Positions 43,539 through 53,234 are shown, counted from the first letter of the stretch. The stretch is DNA of 64,000 nucleotides from Gemmatimonadota bacterium (GCA_021299375.1 JAJTGR010000038.1:1-64000), one strand, 5' to 3'. The notes: a model not told the origin generated them from the letters alone. Program-made: numbers and translations.

Positions 43539-43961
43539 ATGCGTACGCTCGCCGCTCTCTCGCTGGTGCTCGTGGTCGCCACCGCCTGCCGCTCCGCCCA
43601 GGGCGGCGCCGGCGGGGCCGGCAGTGGCGCCGCCGCCAGGAACGCCACCCCCGCCGAGGTAACCCCGGCCCGCGTGGCGCTTGGTGACTCCCTTTTCAAT
43701 AATGGCGGCTGCATGCGCTGCCACGGGCAGAAGGGGGTCGGAGCGCAGAACGGGCCGGCGCTCAACGACAACACGTGGGACCAGCTGACCACCGGCAGCT
43801 TCGAGGAAATTCGCGCGCTCATCGTGAGCGGGGTCCCCAAGGAGAAGATCAAGGTGACGACGCGCCCGAACGCGATGGGGGCCCGTGGTGGACGCATGAA
43901 TCTGAACGACGAGCAGATCACGGCGGTCGCGGCGTACGTGTGGACGTTGTCGCACCAGTGA
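43539..43961 (+). CDS. Monohaem cytochrome c lipoprotein
   Basis: ATG at 43539 gives a lipoprotein signal (MRTLAALSLVLVVATAC). The 140-residue product has one haem-binding C-x-x-C-H (GCMRCHGQ), a flexible alanine/glycine linker before it, a candidate axial methionine (RPNAMGARGGRM) and a C-terminal helix (DEQITAVAAYVWTLSHQ). It is a class I type electron carrier tethered to the outer face of a membrane. No redox partner is encoded beside it; its neighbours are an oxidoreductase (divergent) and a toxin-antitoxin pair (convergent). Confidence 0.9.
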   Translation: MRTLAALSLVLVVATACRSAQGGAGGAGSGAAARNATPAEVTPARVALGDSLFNNGGCMRCHGQKGVGAQNGPALNDNTWDQLTTGSFEEIRALIVSGVPKEKIKVTTRPNAMGARGGRMNLNDEQITAVAAYVWTLSHQ

Positions 43962-43991
43962 TCGGCAGTACGGGTTCGACAGTACAACGCG

Positions 43992-44027
43992 CCGCACCCC
44001 GAACCCGGTGCTGGGTTCGGGGTGCGG
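43992..44027. terminator. Bidirectional terminator-like hairpin
   Basis: CCGCACCCCGAACCC (43992-44006) and GGGTTCGGGGTGCGG (44013-44027) are perfect 15-base complements around a 6-base loop, between the convergent cytochrome c and antitoxin genes. No U-run; strength comes from the long GC stem. Confidence 0.7.
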
Positions 44028-44057
44028 GGTACCCGCTCGTCGCTCCCGGGTGTCTCG

Positions 44058-44429
44058 TCAGCCTGCGCGCGACAAGGGCTTCAGCCGCGAGATCTGCGCC
44101 GCCGCTTTTGATCGGAGCGCATGCCACAGATCCCAGTCCTGCTGCAGGCCGAGCCAGAAGTCGGCGCTCATGCCGGTCACCTGGGCGAGTCGGAGCGCCG
44201 TATCGGGGGTCACGCTCCGCTTCGCGTTGATCACTTCGTTCAAACGCGGGAAGGACACGCCAAGCTGGATGGCGAACGCCGACTGCGAGATTCCGAGGGG
44301 CTTCAGGAATTCCTCGAGCAGCATCTCGCCTGGGTGCGTAGGCGGACGATGCGTCGGCAAGCGGCGCAGCACCAGCGGCGTCACATTGGCCGCCTTAGTG
44401 GTAGTCCGTGACTTCGACGTCGTCGGCAT
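44058..44429 (-). CDS. higA: HigA-family antitoxin
   Basis: The 123-residue product has the HigA signature THPGEMLLEEFLKPLGISQS, then a Cro/CI helix-turn-helix (FAIQLGVSFPRLNEVINAKR) and SVTPDTALRLAQVTGMSADF with WLGLQQDWDLWHA. It binds the HigB toxin and represses the operon. The start overlaps the toxin gene by 35 bases. An upstream basic extension (MPTTSKSRTTTKAANVTPLV) is longer than usual, and the true start may be nearer the HPGE motif. Confidence 0.9.
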   Translation of the reverse strand: MPTTSKSRTTTKAANVTPLVLRRLPTHRPPTHPGEMLLEEFLKPLGISQSAFAIQLGVSFPRLNEVINAKRSVTPDTALRLAQVTGMSADFWLGLQQDWDLWHALRSKAAAQISRLKPLSRAG

Positions 44430-44688
44430 GGCCTTCCTCCCACCGGAAGCAGATCCGGTGCTGATCGTTGATGCGAATGCTGTGCTGCCCGCGGCGCGCT
44501 CCCTTCAAGGCTTCCAACCGGTTCCCAGGCGGCACGGCCAACTCCCGGAGATCGCGAACCCGATTGAGCTGCGTCAGTTTCCGCGCGACGACGACCCAGA
44601 GCGCGCGGGGACACGCCTGCCGCGCGCGGCGGCTGTCGGTTCCGTTGAACAGATCCTCGGTTGCCGGATCGGCAAAGGAGCGTATCAC
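44395..44688 (-). CDS. higB: HigB-family toxin
   Basis: The 97-residue product (MIRSFADPATEDLFNGTDSR, then LRELAVPPGNRLEALKGARR, then GQHSIRINDQHRICFRWEEG, ending VEVTDYH) is a standard HigB/plasmid-maintenance killer protein: a RelE-fold mRNA interferase with the R-I-C-F-x-W core. It is the first gene of the higBA operon (toxin first, 35-base overlap). It starts 8 bases from the stop of the RND pump gene, on the same strand. Confidence 0.92.
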   Translation of the reverse strand: MIRSFADPATEDLFNGTDSRRARQACPRALWVVVARKLTQLNRVRDLRELAVPPGNRLEALKGARRGQHSIRINDQHRICFRWEEGHADDVEVTDYH

Positions 44689-44696
44689 AGCACCTA

Positions 44697-47600
44697 TTAT
44701 AACGGGACCTGTAATACCCCGCCACGCGGCGGCCCGACACGCCGACGATGCAGGTCGCGCCGCCGCCCCACCATCATCGCCGGCACGAACACCAGCACCG
44801 CGATGGTCCCGGCGAGCGTGCCGCCCGCCGTGGCCAGCGCGATGGCGCCGAACAGCGTGGTGGCGCCGGTGCCCACGCTGAGCGGCACCAGCGACGCCAA
44901 CGCCGCCAGCGTGACCACCACGATCATCCCGGCCCGGTCGCGCGTGGCGTGCACCACGTCGCGGGCGGTCAGCGAGCCCGTGATGCGCCGCCGCTCAAGC
45001 GCGGCGTCCACCAGCAGGATCGCCTGATTCACCGCCAGCCCCACCACCAGAATCACGCCGACCGCCGCCTCACGCGTGAAGGGTGCGCCGGCGAACAAGA
45101 ACGCCGCCACCACGCCGGTGAGCGCCAGCGGCAGTGACAGGAACACCACCACCGCGCCCCACACACTGTCGAACACCAGCGCCACCGCCAGCACCACGAG
45201 GGCAATGCCGATCGCGAACACCAACCACAGCCCGCGCTCGCTCTGGTCCTGTTCGAACGGCGTCCCTTCGCTCAGGTCCACGATGGCGTACCCCGCCGGG
45301 GCCGAGAGCGCCTTCATGAACGCGGTGTGCGTGCGGCGCGCCAGGCGTGCGGGGCCTCGAAAGTCGTAGCTCACCTGCCGTAGATACTGCTGGTCTTCGC
45401 GCACCACCGTGGTGAGCGCCTCGCGCTCCGAGACCAACGCCACGTCACCGAGTCGCACCGGCGCATTGGTGGCCGTGGGCACCTGGGCCACCTGCAGTTC
45501 GTCGAGGCTGCGCTCGCGCGCCCCCGCCGCCTTCACGGTCACCGGCAGTTCGTCACCGCCGATCTCCAGCAGCTGCCGCCCCACCGGCCCGCGCACTTCG
45601 CGTGACACGGCCTGGGTCAACTGCGCGGCGGTGAGCCCGAAGCGCGCCAGCGCCGCGCGGTCGGGGGTGAGCGTGACCTGATAGCCCTTCTCGCTACCGA
45701 ACCACCCGCCACTCGTGATGCGCACGTCGCGCACCCGCGTGATGCCCTCGAGGCGCGCCTTGATGTCCTCGGCGATACGCTGCACGCCGCTGTACGAAAA
45801 GCCCTTTACCTGCATGCGGAACGACGCAAAACCGCCGCCCCCGCCGCCGCTGCTGAAGCCCGGCCCCTCGCCGAACACGCTGACCGACGCCCCGCCCACC
45901 AGCACCGCGCGCTGCGTGAGCAGCTCCTGCAGTTCGAGCGGTACGGCCGTGAACCCGCCGGCCCTGGTGAACAGCACACTCATCTGCGCACTCGCCGCCC
46001 CGCGTGACGACGCGCGCACCTGCTCCACCTCCGGCCGTCCCACCACCAGCGTCTCGAACTCCCGCATCGCCGCGTCGAGGGTGGCCGGGTCGGAGCCGCG
46101 CGGAAACGACAGCCCCACGCTGAGCGTCGTGCGCCGGTCGCCCCAATTCCCGAAGCTCGACCGCGGCACCTTGGCGATGAACAGGTACCCACTGCCCGCG
46201 ACGAGTACCACCGCCGCCGTGAGCGTCACCCACCGCCACCGCAACGAACGAAGCACCACGCGCCGATACCAACGCGCGACGGCAGTCCTGCCCCCTCCTT
46301 CCTGACTCCCCCTCCTTCCTGCTCCCCTGTGGTTCACGTCCATCCCCACACGTGCCCCCACCGCCGGCACTATCAGGAGCGCCGCCACCACACTCCACCC
46401 CAACGCAATCACGAACGCCGCCGCAAATGGTACGAACGCCGCCCGCGCATTCCCCTGCAGATACAGAAACGGCACCAGCACCACCGCCGTCGTCAGCGTA
46501 CTCCCGATCACCGCCGGCGCCATCCGCCCCGCGCACTCGGCACGCGCGTCCGCCGTGCCCTCCACGCGCTGCAGCCGCTCCACCACCACGATGGCGTTCT
46601 GCACCAGAATGCCCACGCCCATCCCCAACCCCGCCAGCGTGAGCAGATTGGCCGGGACGCCCAGCACATAGAGCGTCAGGGCCGTGGCGGCGATCGCCAC
46701 CAGTGTGCTGCCCATGATCACCGCCACGGCGCGCCACCGCCGCATGAGCAGCGCCAGCACCAGCAGCACCGCCCCAAAGGCAATCGCTCCCCGCCGCGTG
46801 AGGTCGCCCAGGTCCTCCGCCAGCGCGGTGCTCTGATCATTCGACACCTTCAGCTGCACCCCCGGCGGCATCTGCGGCGTCAGCTCGGCCACGCTCGCGC
46901 GCAGCAACGCCGCCGTCTTGATGGCATCGGCGCCGGGATGCCGCGTGACCTCGATGGACACCGCCGGGGTGCCGTCGATACGAAAGAAACGCCCGCGCGC
47001 ATCCTCATCGGCGCGCACGGTAGCGAGATCACCCAGGCGGAAGAGCCGGCCGCCCGCCCCCACGATCGGCAACGCCTGCAACGCCTCGAGGCTGGCCGGT
47101 TGATCGCGCAGCACCACCGGTCGCACTGTGCGGTCGTCGCCAGCGCCACGCGACAGATCGCCGAGCGCCTGCACCACGCGTGCGCCGTTGATCGCGTCGC
47201 TGAGCCGCTGCGGCGGAATGCCCAACTGCCTCAGCCGCGTAGCCTCGTAGCTCACCGACACCCCGCGATCGATGCCGCCGCGCACTACCACGCCCGCCAC
47301 CCCCGGCACACTGGCCAGACGCGGCTGCACCTGTTCATCGAGCAGCTGCTGCAGCGTACCTGCCGTGTACGGCCCCGACACGGTGAGCGACAGCAGCGGC
47401 GTCTCCTCGAGCCCTTCGGGCACGAAGTTGGACACCGACGGCGCCGAGGCCCCCGGCGGCAGGTCGCCGCGCAGCAGCTCCAGCCGCTCGAGAATGGCCA
47501 GTCGCGCCATCTGCACATCGGCGCGCGGCTCGAGTTCCACCGTGAGGTTCGCGAAATCGTCGGCACTGGTGCTGGACACGCGCTTCACGCCACGTACCGC

Positions 47601-47810
47601 CTGCGCCGCCGCCTCGATGGGTGAGGTGAGATACGTCTCGATCACCTCCGGCGCCGCTCCCGGCCAGTAGGCATTGATGGAGAGCCGAGGCAGCTCCACG
47701 GAGGTGCGCGTGGCCAGCGGCAGGCGCGTGAAGGCGATGCCGCCGGCCAACAGCAGCGCCACACTCAACGCCCACATCACCGCCGGGCGCGAGGTCGCGA
47801 AGCGGATCAC
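44697..47810 (-). CDS. RND efflux pump subunit lacking the usual proton-relay acids
   Basis: GTG at 47810, preceded by GAGG eight bases upstream, gives a product beginning MIRFATSRPAVMWALSVALL; a TTG at 47870 is the longer option. It is a full-length (about 1037 residues) inner membrane RND protein with 12 membrane spans and two large periplasmic loops. In TM4 the usual D-D is replaced: GILVQNAIVVVERLQ, and in TM10 the usual K (or the E of CusA) is replaced: GLAVNQAILLVDAAL. Without those residues it is unlikely to move protons itself. It is the third gene of an adaptor-pump-pump operon, so it probably forms a mixed trimer with the second pump, as in MdtBC. Substrate unknown. Confidence 0.9.
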   Translation of the reverse strand: MIRFATSRPAVMWALSVALLLAGGIAFTRLPLATRTSVELPRLSINAYWPGAAPEVIETYLTSPIEAAAQAVRGVKRVSSTSADDFANLTVELEPRADVQMARLAILERLELLRGDLPPGASAPSVSNFVPEGLEETPLLSLTVSGPYTAGTLQQLLDEQVQPRLASVPGVAGVVVRGGIDRGVSVSYEATRLRQLGIPPQRLSDAINGARVVQALGDLSRGAGDDRTVRPVVLRDQPASLEALQALPIVGAGGRLFRLGDLATVRADEDARGRFFRIDGTPAVSIEVTRHPGADAIKTAALLRASVAELTPQMPPGVQLKVSNDQSTALAEDLGDLTRRGAIAFGAVLLVLALLMRRWRAVAVIMGSTLVAIAATALTLYVLGVPANLLTLAGLGMGVGILVQNAIVVVERLQRVEGTADARAECAGRMAPAVIGSTLTTAVVLVPFLYLQGNARAAFVPFAAAFVIALGWSVVAALLIVPAVGARVGMDVNHRGAGRRGSQEGGGRTAVARWYRRVVLRSLRWRWVTLTAAVVLVAGSGYLFIAKVPRSSFGNWGDRRTTLSVGLSFPRGSDPATLDAAMREFETLVVGRPEVEQVRASSRGAASAQMSVLFTRAGGFTAVPLELQELLTQRAVLVGGASVSVFGEGPGFSSGGGGGGFASFRMQVKGFSYSGVQRIAEDIKARLEGITRVRDVRITSGGWFGSEKGYQVTLTPDRAALARFGLTAAQLTQAVSREVRGPVGRQLLEIGGDELPVTVKAAGARERSLDELQVAQVPTATNAPVRLGDVALVSEREALTTVVREDQQYLRQVSYDFRGPARLARRTHTAFMKALSAPAGYAIVDLSEGTPFEQDQSERGLWLVFAIGIALVVLAVALVFDSVWGAVVVFLSLPLALTGVVAAFLFAGAPFTREAAVGVILVVGLAVNQAILLVDAALERRRITGSLTARDVVHATRDRAGMIVVVTLAALASLVPLSVGTGATTLFGAIALATAGGTLAGTIAVLVFVPAMMVGRRRDLHRRRVGPPRGGVLQVPL

Positions 47811-47876
47811 GCGCGAGGCCTCACGCGCATCGCCTCGCGCAGCGTGCGTCGCAGAGCGTGCGTCGCACAACGTCCC

Positions 47877-50800
47877 TCACGCCACCACCGCCGACGTGGC
47901 CGCAACCTGCTGCCGCTCCCGGCGCCCCTCCAGCGTGGCATAGGCCGTGGGCAGCAGGAAGAACGTCACCAGCAGCGCACTGATGCTCCCGCCGATGATC
48001 CCCGCCGCCAGCGGCTGGTACAGCGCGCCGCCGCTCCCCCACCCGAACACCAGCGGCAACACCCCGGTCACCGTGGTGATGCTGGTCATGGCAATGGCCC
48101 GAAGCCGCTGCACCCCGCCGGCCACGATGGCGTCGTGAATGCTCATTCCCTGTTCGCGGAACGTGCGAATGGCATCGAGCTTCACCACCGCCTCGTTGTC
48201 GGCCATGCCGATCATCACCACGATGCCGATCAGGCTCACAGCATTGATGGACTGCCCGGTAAGCCACAGAAAGACGATCGCCCCCGCGCCCGCCAGCGGC
48301 ACCGTGAGCATGACCACCACCGGAATGGTGAAGCTCGCGAACTCGCCGGCCAGCACCAGAAACATCAGCGCCGCCGCCAGCACGGCCACCAGCGTGAGTT
48401 CATCGCTGGTGCGTTTGCGCTCGGCGTCGGCCCCGCCTACCTGCCACGACACACTCGACGGCCAGGCCTGCTGCGTCATGAGCTGCTGCACGGCGTCGGT
48501 GGCCTTGGCGGTGCCGCCTTCCTCCACCAACCCTTCCACGATGCTCACCGGGCGCTGCCCCACCCGCACCACCTCCAGCGGCGCGCGTGTTTCGCGCACC
48601 TGCACCAGCTGCCCCAGCGGCACCCCACGAATGGGGGTGCGCAGCGCGGTGGCCAGGTCTTCGTTGGTGGCGCCGGCGTAGCGCACCACGATGGGCGTGC
48701 GACGATCGGTCTCGCGCAGCTCACTCGCTGCCACGCCCCCCAACGCCCCCGACAGCGCGCTCGCCACCAGCTGCGGCGCAATGCCACGCTCGGCCAGGCG
48801 CTGCCGCTCCAGCGTCACCTCCACCACCGGCTGCGTGCCGGCAAAGGCCTCGCGCACATCGGTGAGCTCGGGAATGCCGCGCAGCAACCGCCGCGCCGAG
48901 TCGGCCCACTGCTGCGAGGCGGCCAGAGTGCCCGCCGACAGCTCCACCCGCACCAAGCGCCCCTCGCGGCCAATGAGCGAGCCGAACTCCGACTGCCCCG
49001 CCAGGTCGATGGCCAGCGCGCCGTTGGCGAGGTCGGGCACCCGCGCCCGCAACCGCTGCGCGAAGGCGGCCGCCACCTGCCCCTCGGGCACACGCACGAT
49101 GAGCTGCGCCGTGGCACTCGACCCCGGATCGGCCCCGGCAAGAACTTCTTCGTTCGTCGCCTTGCCCACGCGCGCGTACACCTCGCGCGCCCCCAGCTGC
49201 GTGGCCGCCTGCTCCACCCGCGCCACCTGCCGCGCCGTGGCCTCGATGGCCGTGCCCTCGGGGAGCGCCAGCTGCGCCACCAGCATCCCCTCGTCCACCC
49301 GCGGCAGAATTTCCTTGGGCAGCCGCGCAATGAGCACCACCGTGACCGCCAGCGCCGCCAGCGCCATCCCGAACACCGCAAGCGGATGCGCCAACGACCA
49401 GCGCATGCCGTCCTCGTAACCCGCGGCCATTCGTGCGCCCACCACATCCAACCACCGTCCAAGGCGCCCGCTAGCTCGCGCCGTTCCGGCTCGCGTCGTT
49501 CCGGCTCGCGTCGTTCCGGCTCGCGTCGTTTCGGCTCGCGTCGTTTCGGCTCGCGTCGTTCCATCTCGCGCGGTTCCCGCTCGCGCAGTCCCGCCGTTCC
49601 CCCGTCCCCGCCGCCCCACCATCACTACCGGCATGAACGTCAACGCCAGCACCAGACTCGCCGCCACCGTCATCACCACACTCAACGACAAGTCCCGAAA
49701 CAGCGCTGCCGCCAACCCACGCACGAACACGATGGGCCCGAACACCAGCACCGTGGTGAGCGTGCCGGCGAACAGCGGCCCCGCCACTTCGTTTGTTCCG
49801 ACCACCGCTGCTTCGCGCAGCGGCATCCCTTCGTCACGCCGTCTCCCCACCGATTCGGCCACCACGATGGCCGTGTCCACCAGCAGCCCCGTGCCCAGCG
49901 CCAGCCCGCCCAACGACAGCACGTTGATGGACACATTCAGCGCCTGCAGGGCCACCAGCGCCATCAGCACCGACAGCGGCACCGTGAGCCCGATGGCCAG
50001 CGACAGGCGCCAGTCTCGCAGGAACAGCAGAATCACCAGCAGCGACAGCAGGCCGCCGGCCACGATCTCCTGCCCGAGGTTGGAGAGCGCGTCCACCACG
50101 AAATCCGCCTGCGCCGCCACCACCGTCACCGCCAGCACGGGGAACTCCGTGCCCAACTGCGCCACCGCCTCGGTCATGCGCCGCGTCACCGCCACCGTGT
50201 TCGCGCCGGCATCCTTGTACACCACCAACCCCACCGCCTCGGCGCCATCCAGCCGCGTGAGCGTCTGCGGGTCGGCCAAGCCGATCGACACCGTGCCTAC
50301 ATCGCGCAGCGTGAGACCGCGCTGTACCGGCCCCACCGGTGTGGCCAACAGTTCATCGGGCGATTGAAACTCGGTCAGCGCCCGCACCGAAAAGCGGAAC
50401 TGTCCGCGCCGAATGGTGCCGCCAGCCCCGCTCACGTTCTGCGCCCGAATGGCCGAAGCGACGTCTTCGGGGGTGAGGTCCTGCGCGCGCAGGCGGTCGG
50501 CATCGAGCGCCACGCGAATTTCATCCTGCGGCGCGCCCACCACCGCCACACTGGCCACCCCTTCGATCTGCTCGAGGCGCCGCGCATGCACCTCGGCCGC
50601 GGTGCGGGCCAGGCTGCGCAGGTCACCGCCACCCGGGCCAGGCGTTGCCCGCACTGCCAGCACGGCAATGGGCCGCTCCCCCGGGTCACTGGTGAGCAGC
50701 GTGGGCCGCTCGGCCTTGTCGGGCAGCGTACCGCGCGTGGCATCGAGCCGCTCGCGCACGGTGAGTACCGTGCCGCGCATGTCGGTGCCCCACGCGAAGC

Positions 50801-51080
50801 GGGCCGTGGTGGTGACCTCCCCGTTGCGGCTCACGCTGCGCAGCTCCACCAGCCCCGGCGTGGCGGCAATGGCCTGCTCGATGGGCTCGGCCACGAACCG
50901 CGACACTTCGGGCGCCGCCGCGCCGGGGTACACCGTGCGCACCGTGAGCACGGGCAGCGACACATCGGGGAGCAGCGAGATCGGCAGGCGTGTGAGCGAC
51001 ACCGACCCGAGCAGCAGCACCGCGAGGATCGCCGCCACGGTGGCCACCGGGCGGCGGACGGCCAACGCGGCGAGACTCAC
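47877..51080 (-). CDS. RND efflux pump subunit with pentapeptide repeat insert
   Basis: The 1067-residue product is a second, different RND pump protein (MSLAALAVRRPVATVAAILA, then PDVSLPVLTVRTVYPGAAAP). TM4 keeps one acid (LLVDTAIVVAESV) and TM10 reads GMADNEAVVKLD, an acidic pair like the CusA type rather than the D-D/K of AcrB. Between the two halves, after VVMVGRRGRGN, the cytoplasmic loop carries about eight copies of a T-R-A-G/E-T pentapeptide (residues 497-536) encoded by 15-bp DNA repeats. The loop is not conserved in the family. It overlaps the adaptor gene by 4 bases. It should provide proton-driven export for the pair. Confidence 0.93.
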   Translation of the reverse strand: MSLAALAVRRPVATVAAILAVLLLGSVSLTRLPISLLPDVSLPVLTVRTVYPGAAAPEVSRFVAEPIEQAIAATPGLVELRSVSRNGEVTTTARFAWGTDMRGTVLTVRERLDATRGTLPDKAERPTLLTSDPGERPIAVLAVRATPGPGGGDLRSLARTAAEVHARRLEQIEGVASVAVVGAPQDEIRVALDADRLRAQDLTPEDVASAIRAQNVSGAGGTIRRGQFRFSVRALTEFQSPDELLATPVGPVQRGLTLRDVGTVSIGLADPQTLTRLDGAEAVGLVVYKDAGANTVAVTRRMTEAVAQLGTEFPVLAVTVVAAQADFVVDALSNLGQEIVAGGLLSLLVILLFLRDWRLSLAIGLTVPLSVLMALVALQALNVSINVLSLGGLALGTGLLVDTAIVVAESVGRRRDEGMPLREAAVVGTNEVAGPLFAGTLTTVLVFGPIVFVRGLAAALFRDLSLSVVMTVAASLVLALTFMPVVMVGRRGRGNGGTARAGTARDGTTRAETTRAETTRAGTTRAGTTRAGTARASGRLGRWLDVVGARMAAGYEDGMRWSLAHPLAVFGMALAALAVTVVLIARLPKEILPRVDEGMLVAQLALPEGTAIEATARQVARVEQAATQLGAREVYARVGKATNEEVLAGADPGSSATAQLIVRVPEGQVAAAFAQRLRARVPDLANGALAIDLAGQSEFGSLIGREGRLVRVELSAGTLAASQQWADSARRLLRGIPELTDVREAFAGTQPVVEVTLERQRLAERGIAPQLVASALSGALGGVAASELRETDRRTPIVVRYAGATNEDLATALRTPIRGVPLGQLVQVRETRAPLEVVRVGQRPVSIVEGLVEEGGTAKATDAVQQLMTQQAWPSSVSWQVGGADAERKRTSDELTLVAVLAAALMFLVLAGEFASFTIPVVVMLTVPLAGAGAIVFLWLTGQSINAVSLIGIVVMIGMADNEAVVKLDAIRTFREQGMSIHDAIVAGGVQRLRAIAMTSITTVTGVLPLVFGWGSGGALYQPLAAGIIGGSISALLVTFFLLPTAYATLEGRRERQQVAATSAVVA
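49471..49590 (-). repeat. 15-bp tandem repeat inside the RND gene
   Basis: Eight consecutive 15-base units, core CCGGCTCGCGTCGTT (plus-strand reading), run from 49471 to 49590; the middle five (49486-49560) differ by at most one base and the outer ones diverge. Because 15 is a multiple of 3, gains and losses of units keep the frame. Confidence 0.9.
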
Positions 51081-52258
51081 GGCGCGCGGTCGCGATCGCG
51101 GGAGCGCGCGGCCGGTACCGCCACCCGCACCGGGGCGTCGTGCGTGAGCGTGAGGTGCCCGTCGACGATCACCGGGTCTCCGGCTTTCACCGGAATCTCG
51201 CCGCTGCTGCTGTCAGGGAGCACCTCGGTGTCCACGCCGTTGCTGCGCCCGGGCACGATGTAGGTCCACTGCGCGCGGCCATCGCGCACCACGAACACCA
51301 GCGGGCGCCCGTCGCGTTCGATCACGGCGCGCGCCGGTACCAGGCGGCGGTTTGGGAGTCGCGTGGCCTCGAGCTTCACATCGGCATACATGCCGGGGCG
51401 CAGCACGCCATCGCCGGTGAGCCGCACCACCGCCCGCCCGGCGCGGGCCACGCTGTCCACCAGCGGCAGCAGCGCGTCCACGCGCCCGCGCACCACGCGG
51501 CCCGGCGCCCCGGCGGTGGTGACCAGCGCTTCGCCTCCCACGCGCACCAGCGGCAGATCGTGCTCCAGCAGCTGCGCCTCCACGCGCAGGTGGCGCGTGT
51601 CCACCACGGTGGCGAGGGCCTGGCCTGCACTGAGCTTCTCCCCCACCGCCACCTCCACCGCCTGCACCACGCCAGCCACCGGACTGCGCACGGTGGCCCG
51701 GGCCAGTTCATAGCGAGCGCGTTCGAGCTGGAGCCGCGCCGCGGTCACGCCGGCCCGGTTCATCAGGGCGCGGCGCTGGTCGGGGGTGGGGCCACGGCCG
51801 GTCACGAGCGACTCCGGCACGAAGCTTTCCAGGAAGCGCTGTTCGGCCTCATCGGCGCGCGCCTGCGCCTCGCGCACGGCGAGATCGAACGGGTAGGCAT
51901 CGAAGGTCACCAGCACCGCGCCAGCCGCGACCTGTTGCCCCGGCCGTAGGCGCAGCTCGGCCACGGTGCCCGGCACTTCGGCACGCAGAGGGACGAGCGC
52001 GTCGGAGCGCACCTGCCCCGTGGTGGTGACGCGCAGAATGAGATCCCCGTCGCGGGCCTCTTCGGTGGCGACGGGGAGGGCGACGGCGGGTGAGGTGCTG
52101 GCCGTATCGGCCGACCCGTTGCCGGCGGCGGCCGCTGCGGTGTCGGCGGTGGCCCCGCCGGCCTTGTCACAGCCGGCGAGCAGCCCGAGGGCACCGGCCA
52201 GCGCGAGGAGCACCACCCGACGCGGGAAGGGACGAACAGCAATGGGCATACGACTCAC
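51077..52258 (-). CDS. RND periplasmic adaptor (membrane fusion) lipoprotein
   Basis: The product (393 residues from the GTG at 52258, or 390 from the ATG at 52249) has a lipoprotein signal (RVVLLALAGALGLLAGC), the barrel-sandwich halves (VPGTVAELRLRPGQQVAAGA and ATVRSPVAGVVQAVEVAVGE), a coiled hairpin between them (AVREAQARADEAEQRFLESF) and the beta-barrel and membrane-proximal domains (LRPGMYADVKLEATRLPNRR). It links the inner membrane pump to an outer membrane channel, not encoded here. First gene of the operon, 4-base overlap with the first pump gene. Confidence 0.93.
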   Translation of the reverse strand: MSRMPIAVRPFPRRVVLLALAGALGLLAGCDKAGGATADTAAAAAGNGSADTASTSPAVALPVATEEARDGDLILRVTTTGQVRSDALVPLRAEVPGTVAELRLRPGQQVAAGAVLVTFDAYPFDLAVREAQARADEAEQRFLESFVPESLVTGRGPTPDQRRALMNRAGVTAARLQLERARYELARATVRSPVAGVVQAVEVAVGEKLSAGQALATVVDTRHLRVEAQLLEHDLPLVRVGGEALVTTAGAPGRVVRGRVDALLPLVDSVARAGRAVVRLTGDGVLRPGMYADVKLEATRLPNRRLVPARAVIERDGRPLVFVVRDGRAQWTYIVPGRSNGVDTEVLPDSSSGEIPVKAGDPVIVDGHLTLTHDAPVRVAVPAARSRDRDRAP

Positions 52259-52358
52259 TCAGGGACGGAGCGCGGGGGACAGCGACCGGCGAGACCGCAC
52301 GAATTCATCGTCAGAATAACACGCGGGCGGCGTCAGTGCATCATCATTTGGGCGCGCG

Positions 52359-53153
52359 TCATCCACTTTTCGTTTTCGGCGCCCGGGCTGGCCGCAGCAC
52401 CACGCGCCACGTGCCGTCTTCCTGTTGGATGCCGACCGCTGTCGGACTGGAGGTGACCGCGATGACGACTTCGCCCGGTACCGTCCGGACTGCCGGGCAA
52501 ACATCACCGGGCGCGACGACGAGGCACTGCACATCATGGGTCAACCGGCTGGTATCACTGGGAGCGTACGCGGCGACGGTTCCGCGTGGGGTCGACATTA
52601 GCCGAAGAAATCTTGGGTGTTCCTGGACCCGCGGGACATTCGACTTGGCCGCCCGCACTCGGTCGCGAAACTCACGAGCCGAGCGGGCCACGATCGTGTC
52701 CCACCGTTCTTCCCAGTCCGCATCATCGACACGGAATGCCGGCAATGACAATGGAAGGGTGTCGATGCGGCCAGTCAGCGGATCGTGCATGTGTGCGTCG
52801 GAGTCGCGAGAGAACGCCCACACGAGCTTCTCTCAAGCCACGACGGCATCGCCTGCGCCGGCGAAAGGGAAGCCGCATGTCACCCGTTGAAAGCCGACCC
52901 CATGCGCGAACCCCTCGCTGAGCACGATCGAGTCCACGTCACTGACCTGCCGCGAGCTTGAATCGAAAACGATGAGTCGACTCCATTGCTGAACAAGCCC
53001 AGTTCGCGCCCGCGCGCGAGGCACGAAGGCCGTGCGGTCGAGAAAGAGAAACTGACCGCCGTCCGTCTGTCCAAGATATCGCGGCAACCAACCCGTAAGC
53101 TCCGCAAACCGCGTGTCCTGCACGATGGGTCCATCTCCAGCCGCTGACCACAA
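52359..53153 (-). pseudogene. Broken six-bladed beta-propeller gene (internal stop, no 5' end)
   Basis: Two open stretches lie in the same frame, 53153-52836 and 52823-52359, split by an in-frame TGA at 52833-52835 (…GDAVVA, stop, EKLVWAFSRDSDAHM…). The pieces read as one propeller protein (LPRYLGQTDGGQFLFLDRTA, then SGRIDTLPL-like blades and RVQEHPRFLRLMSTPRGTVA). At the 5' side an in-frame TAG (53154-53156) closes the frame, and the N-terminal half with its lipoprotein signal is missing or out of frame. Its order and endings resemble the intact neighbour at 53235-54437. It is read as a decaying paralogue; a read error could explain one stop but not also the missing start. Confidence 0.65.
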
Positions 53154-53234
53154 CTATAGGACTGGCAGCGACATGCAACGCGCACGACAAACCCTTGTGT
53201 CGTGTCAGTATCTCGGGCGCCTGCGATACTTGCG

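Noticed and set aside
49471-49590. Possible CRISPR array
   Set aside because: Units are contiguous 15-mers without spacers, in frame inside a gene; the 10-bp repeat at 63170 and the 14-bp repeat at 33401 also have no spacers.
47844-51263. Very long plus-strand frames opposite the RND genes (and similar at 34998-36611 and 36470-38203)
   Set aside because: High-GC antisense shadows: no starts with ribosome binding sites, histidine/arginine-rich composition, and the opposite strand holds well-supported families.
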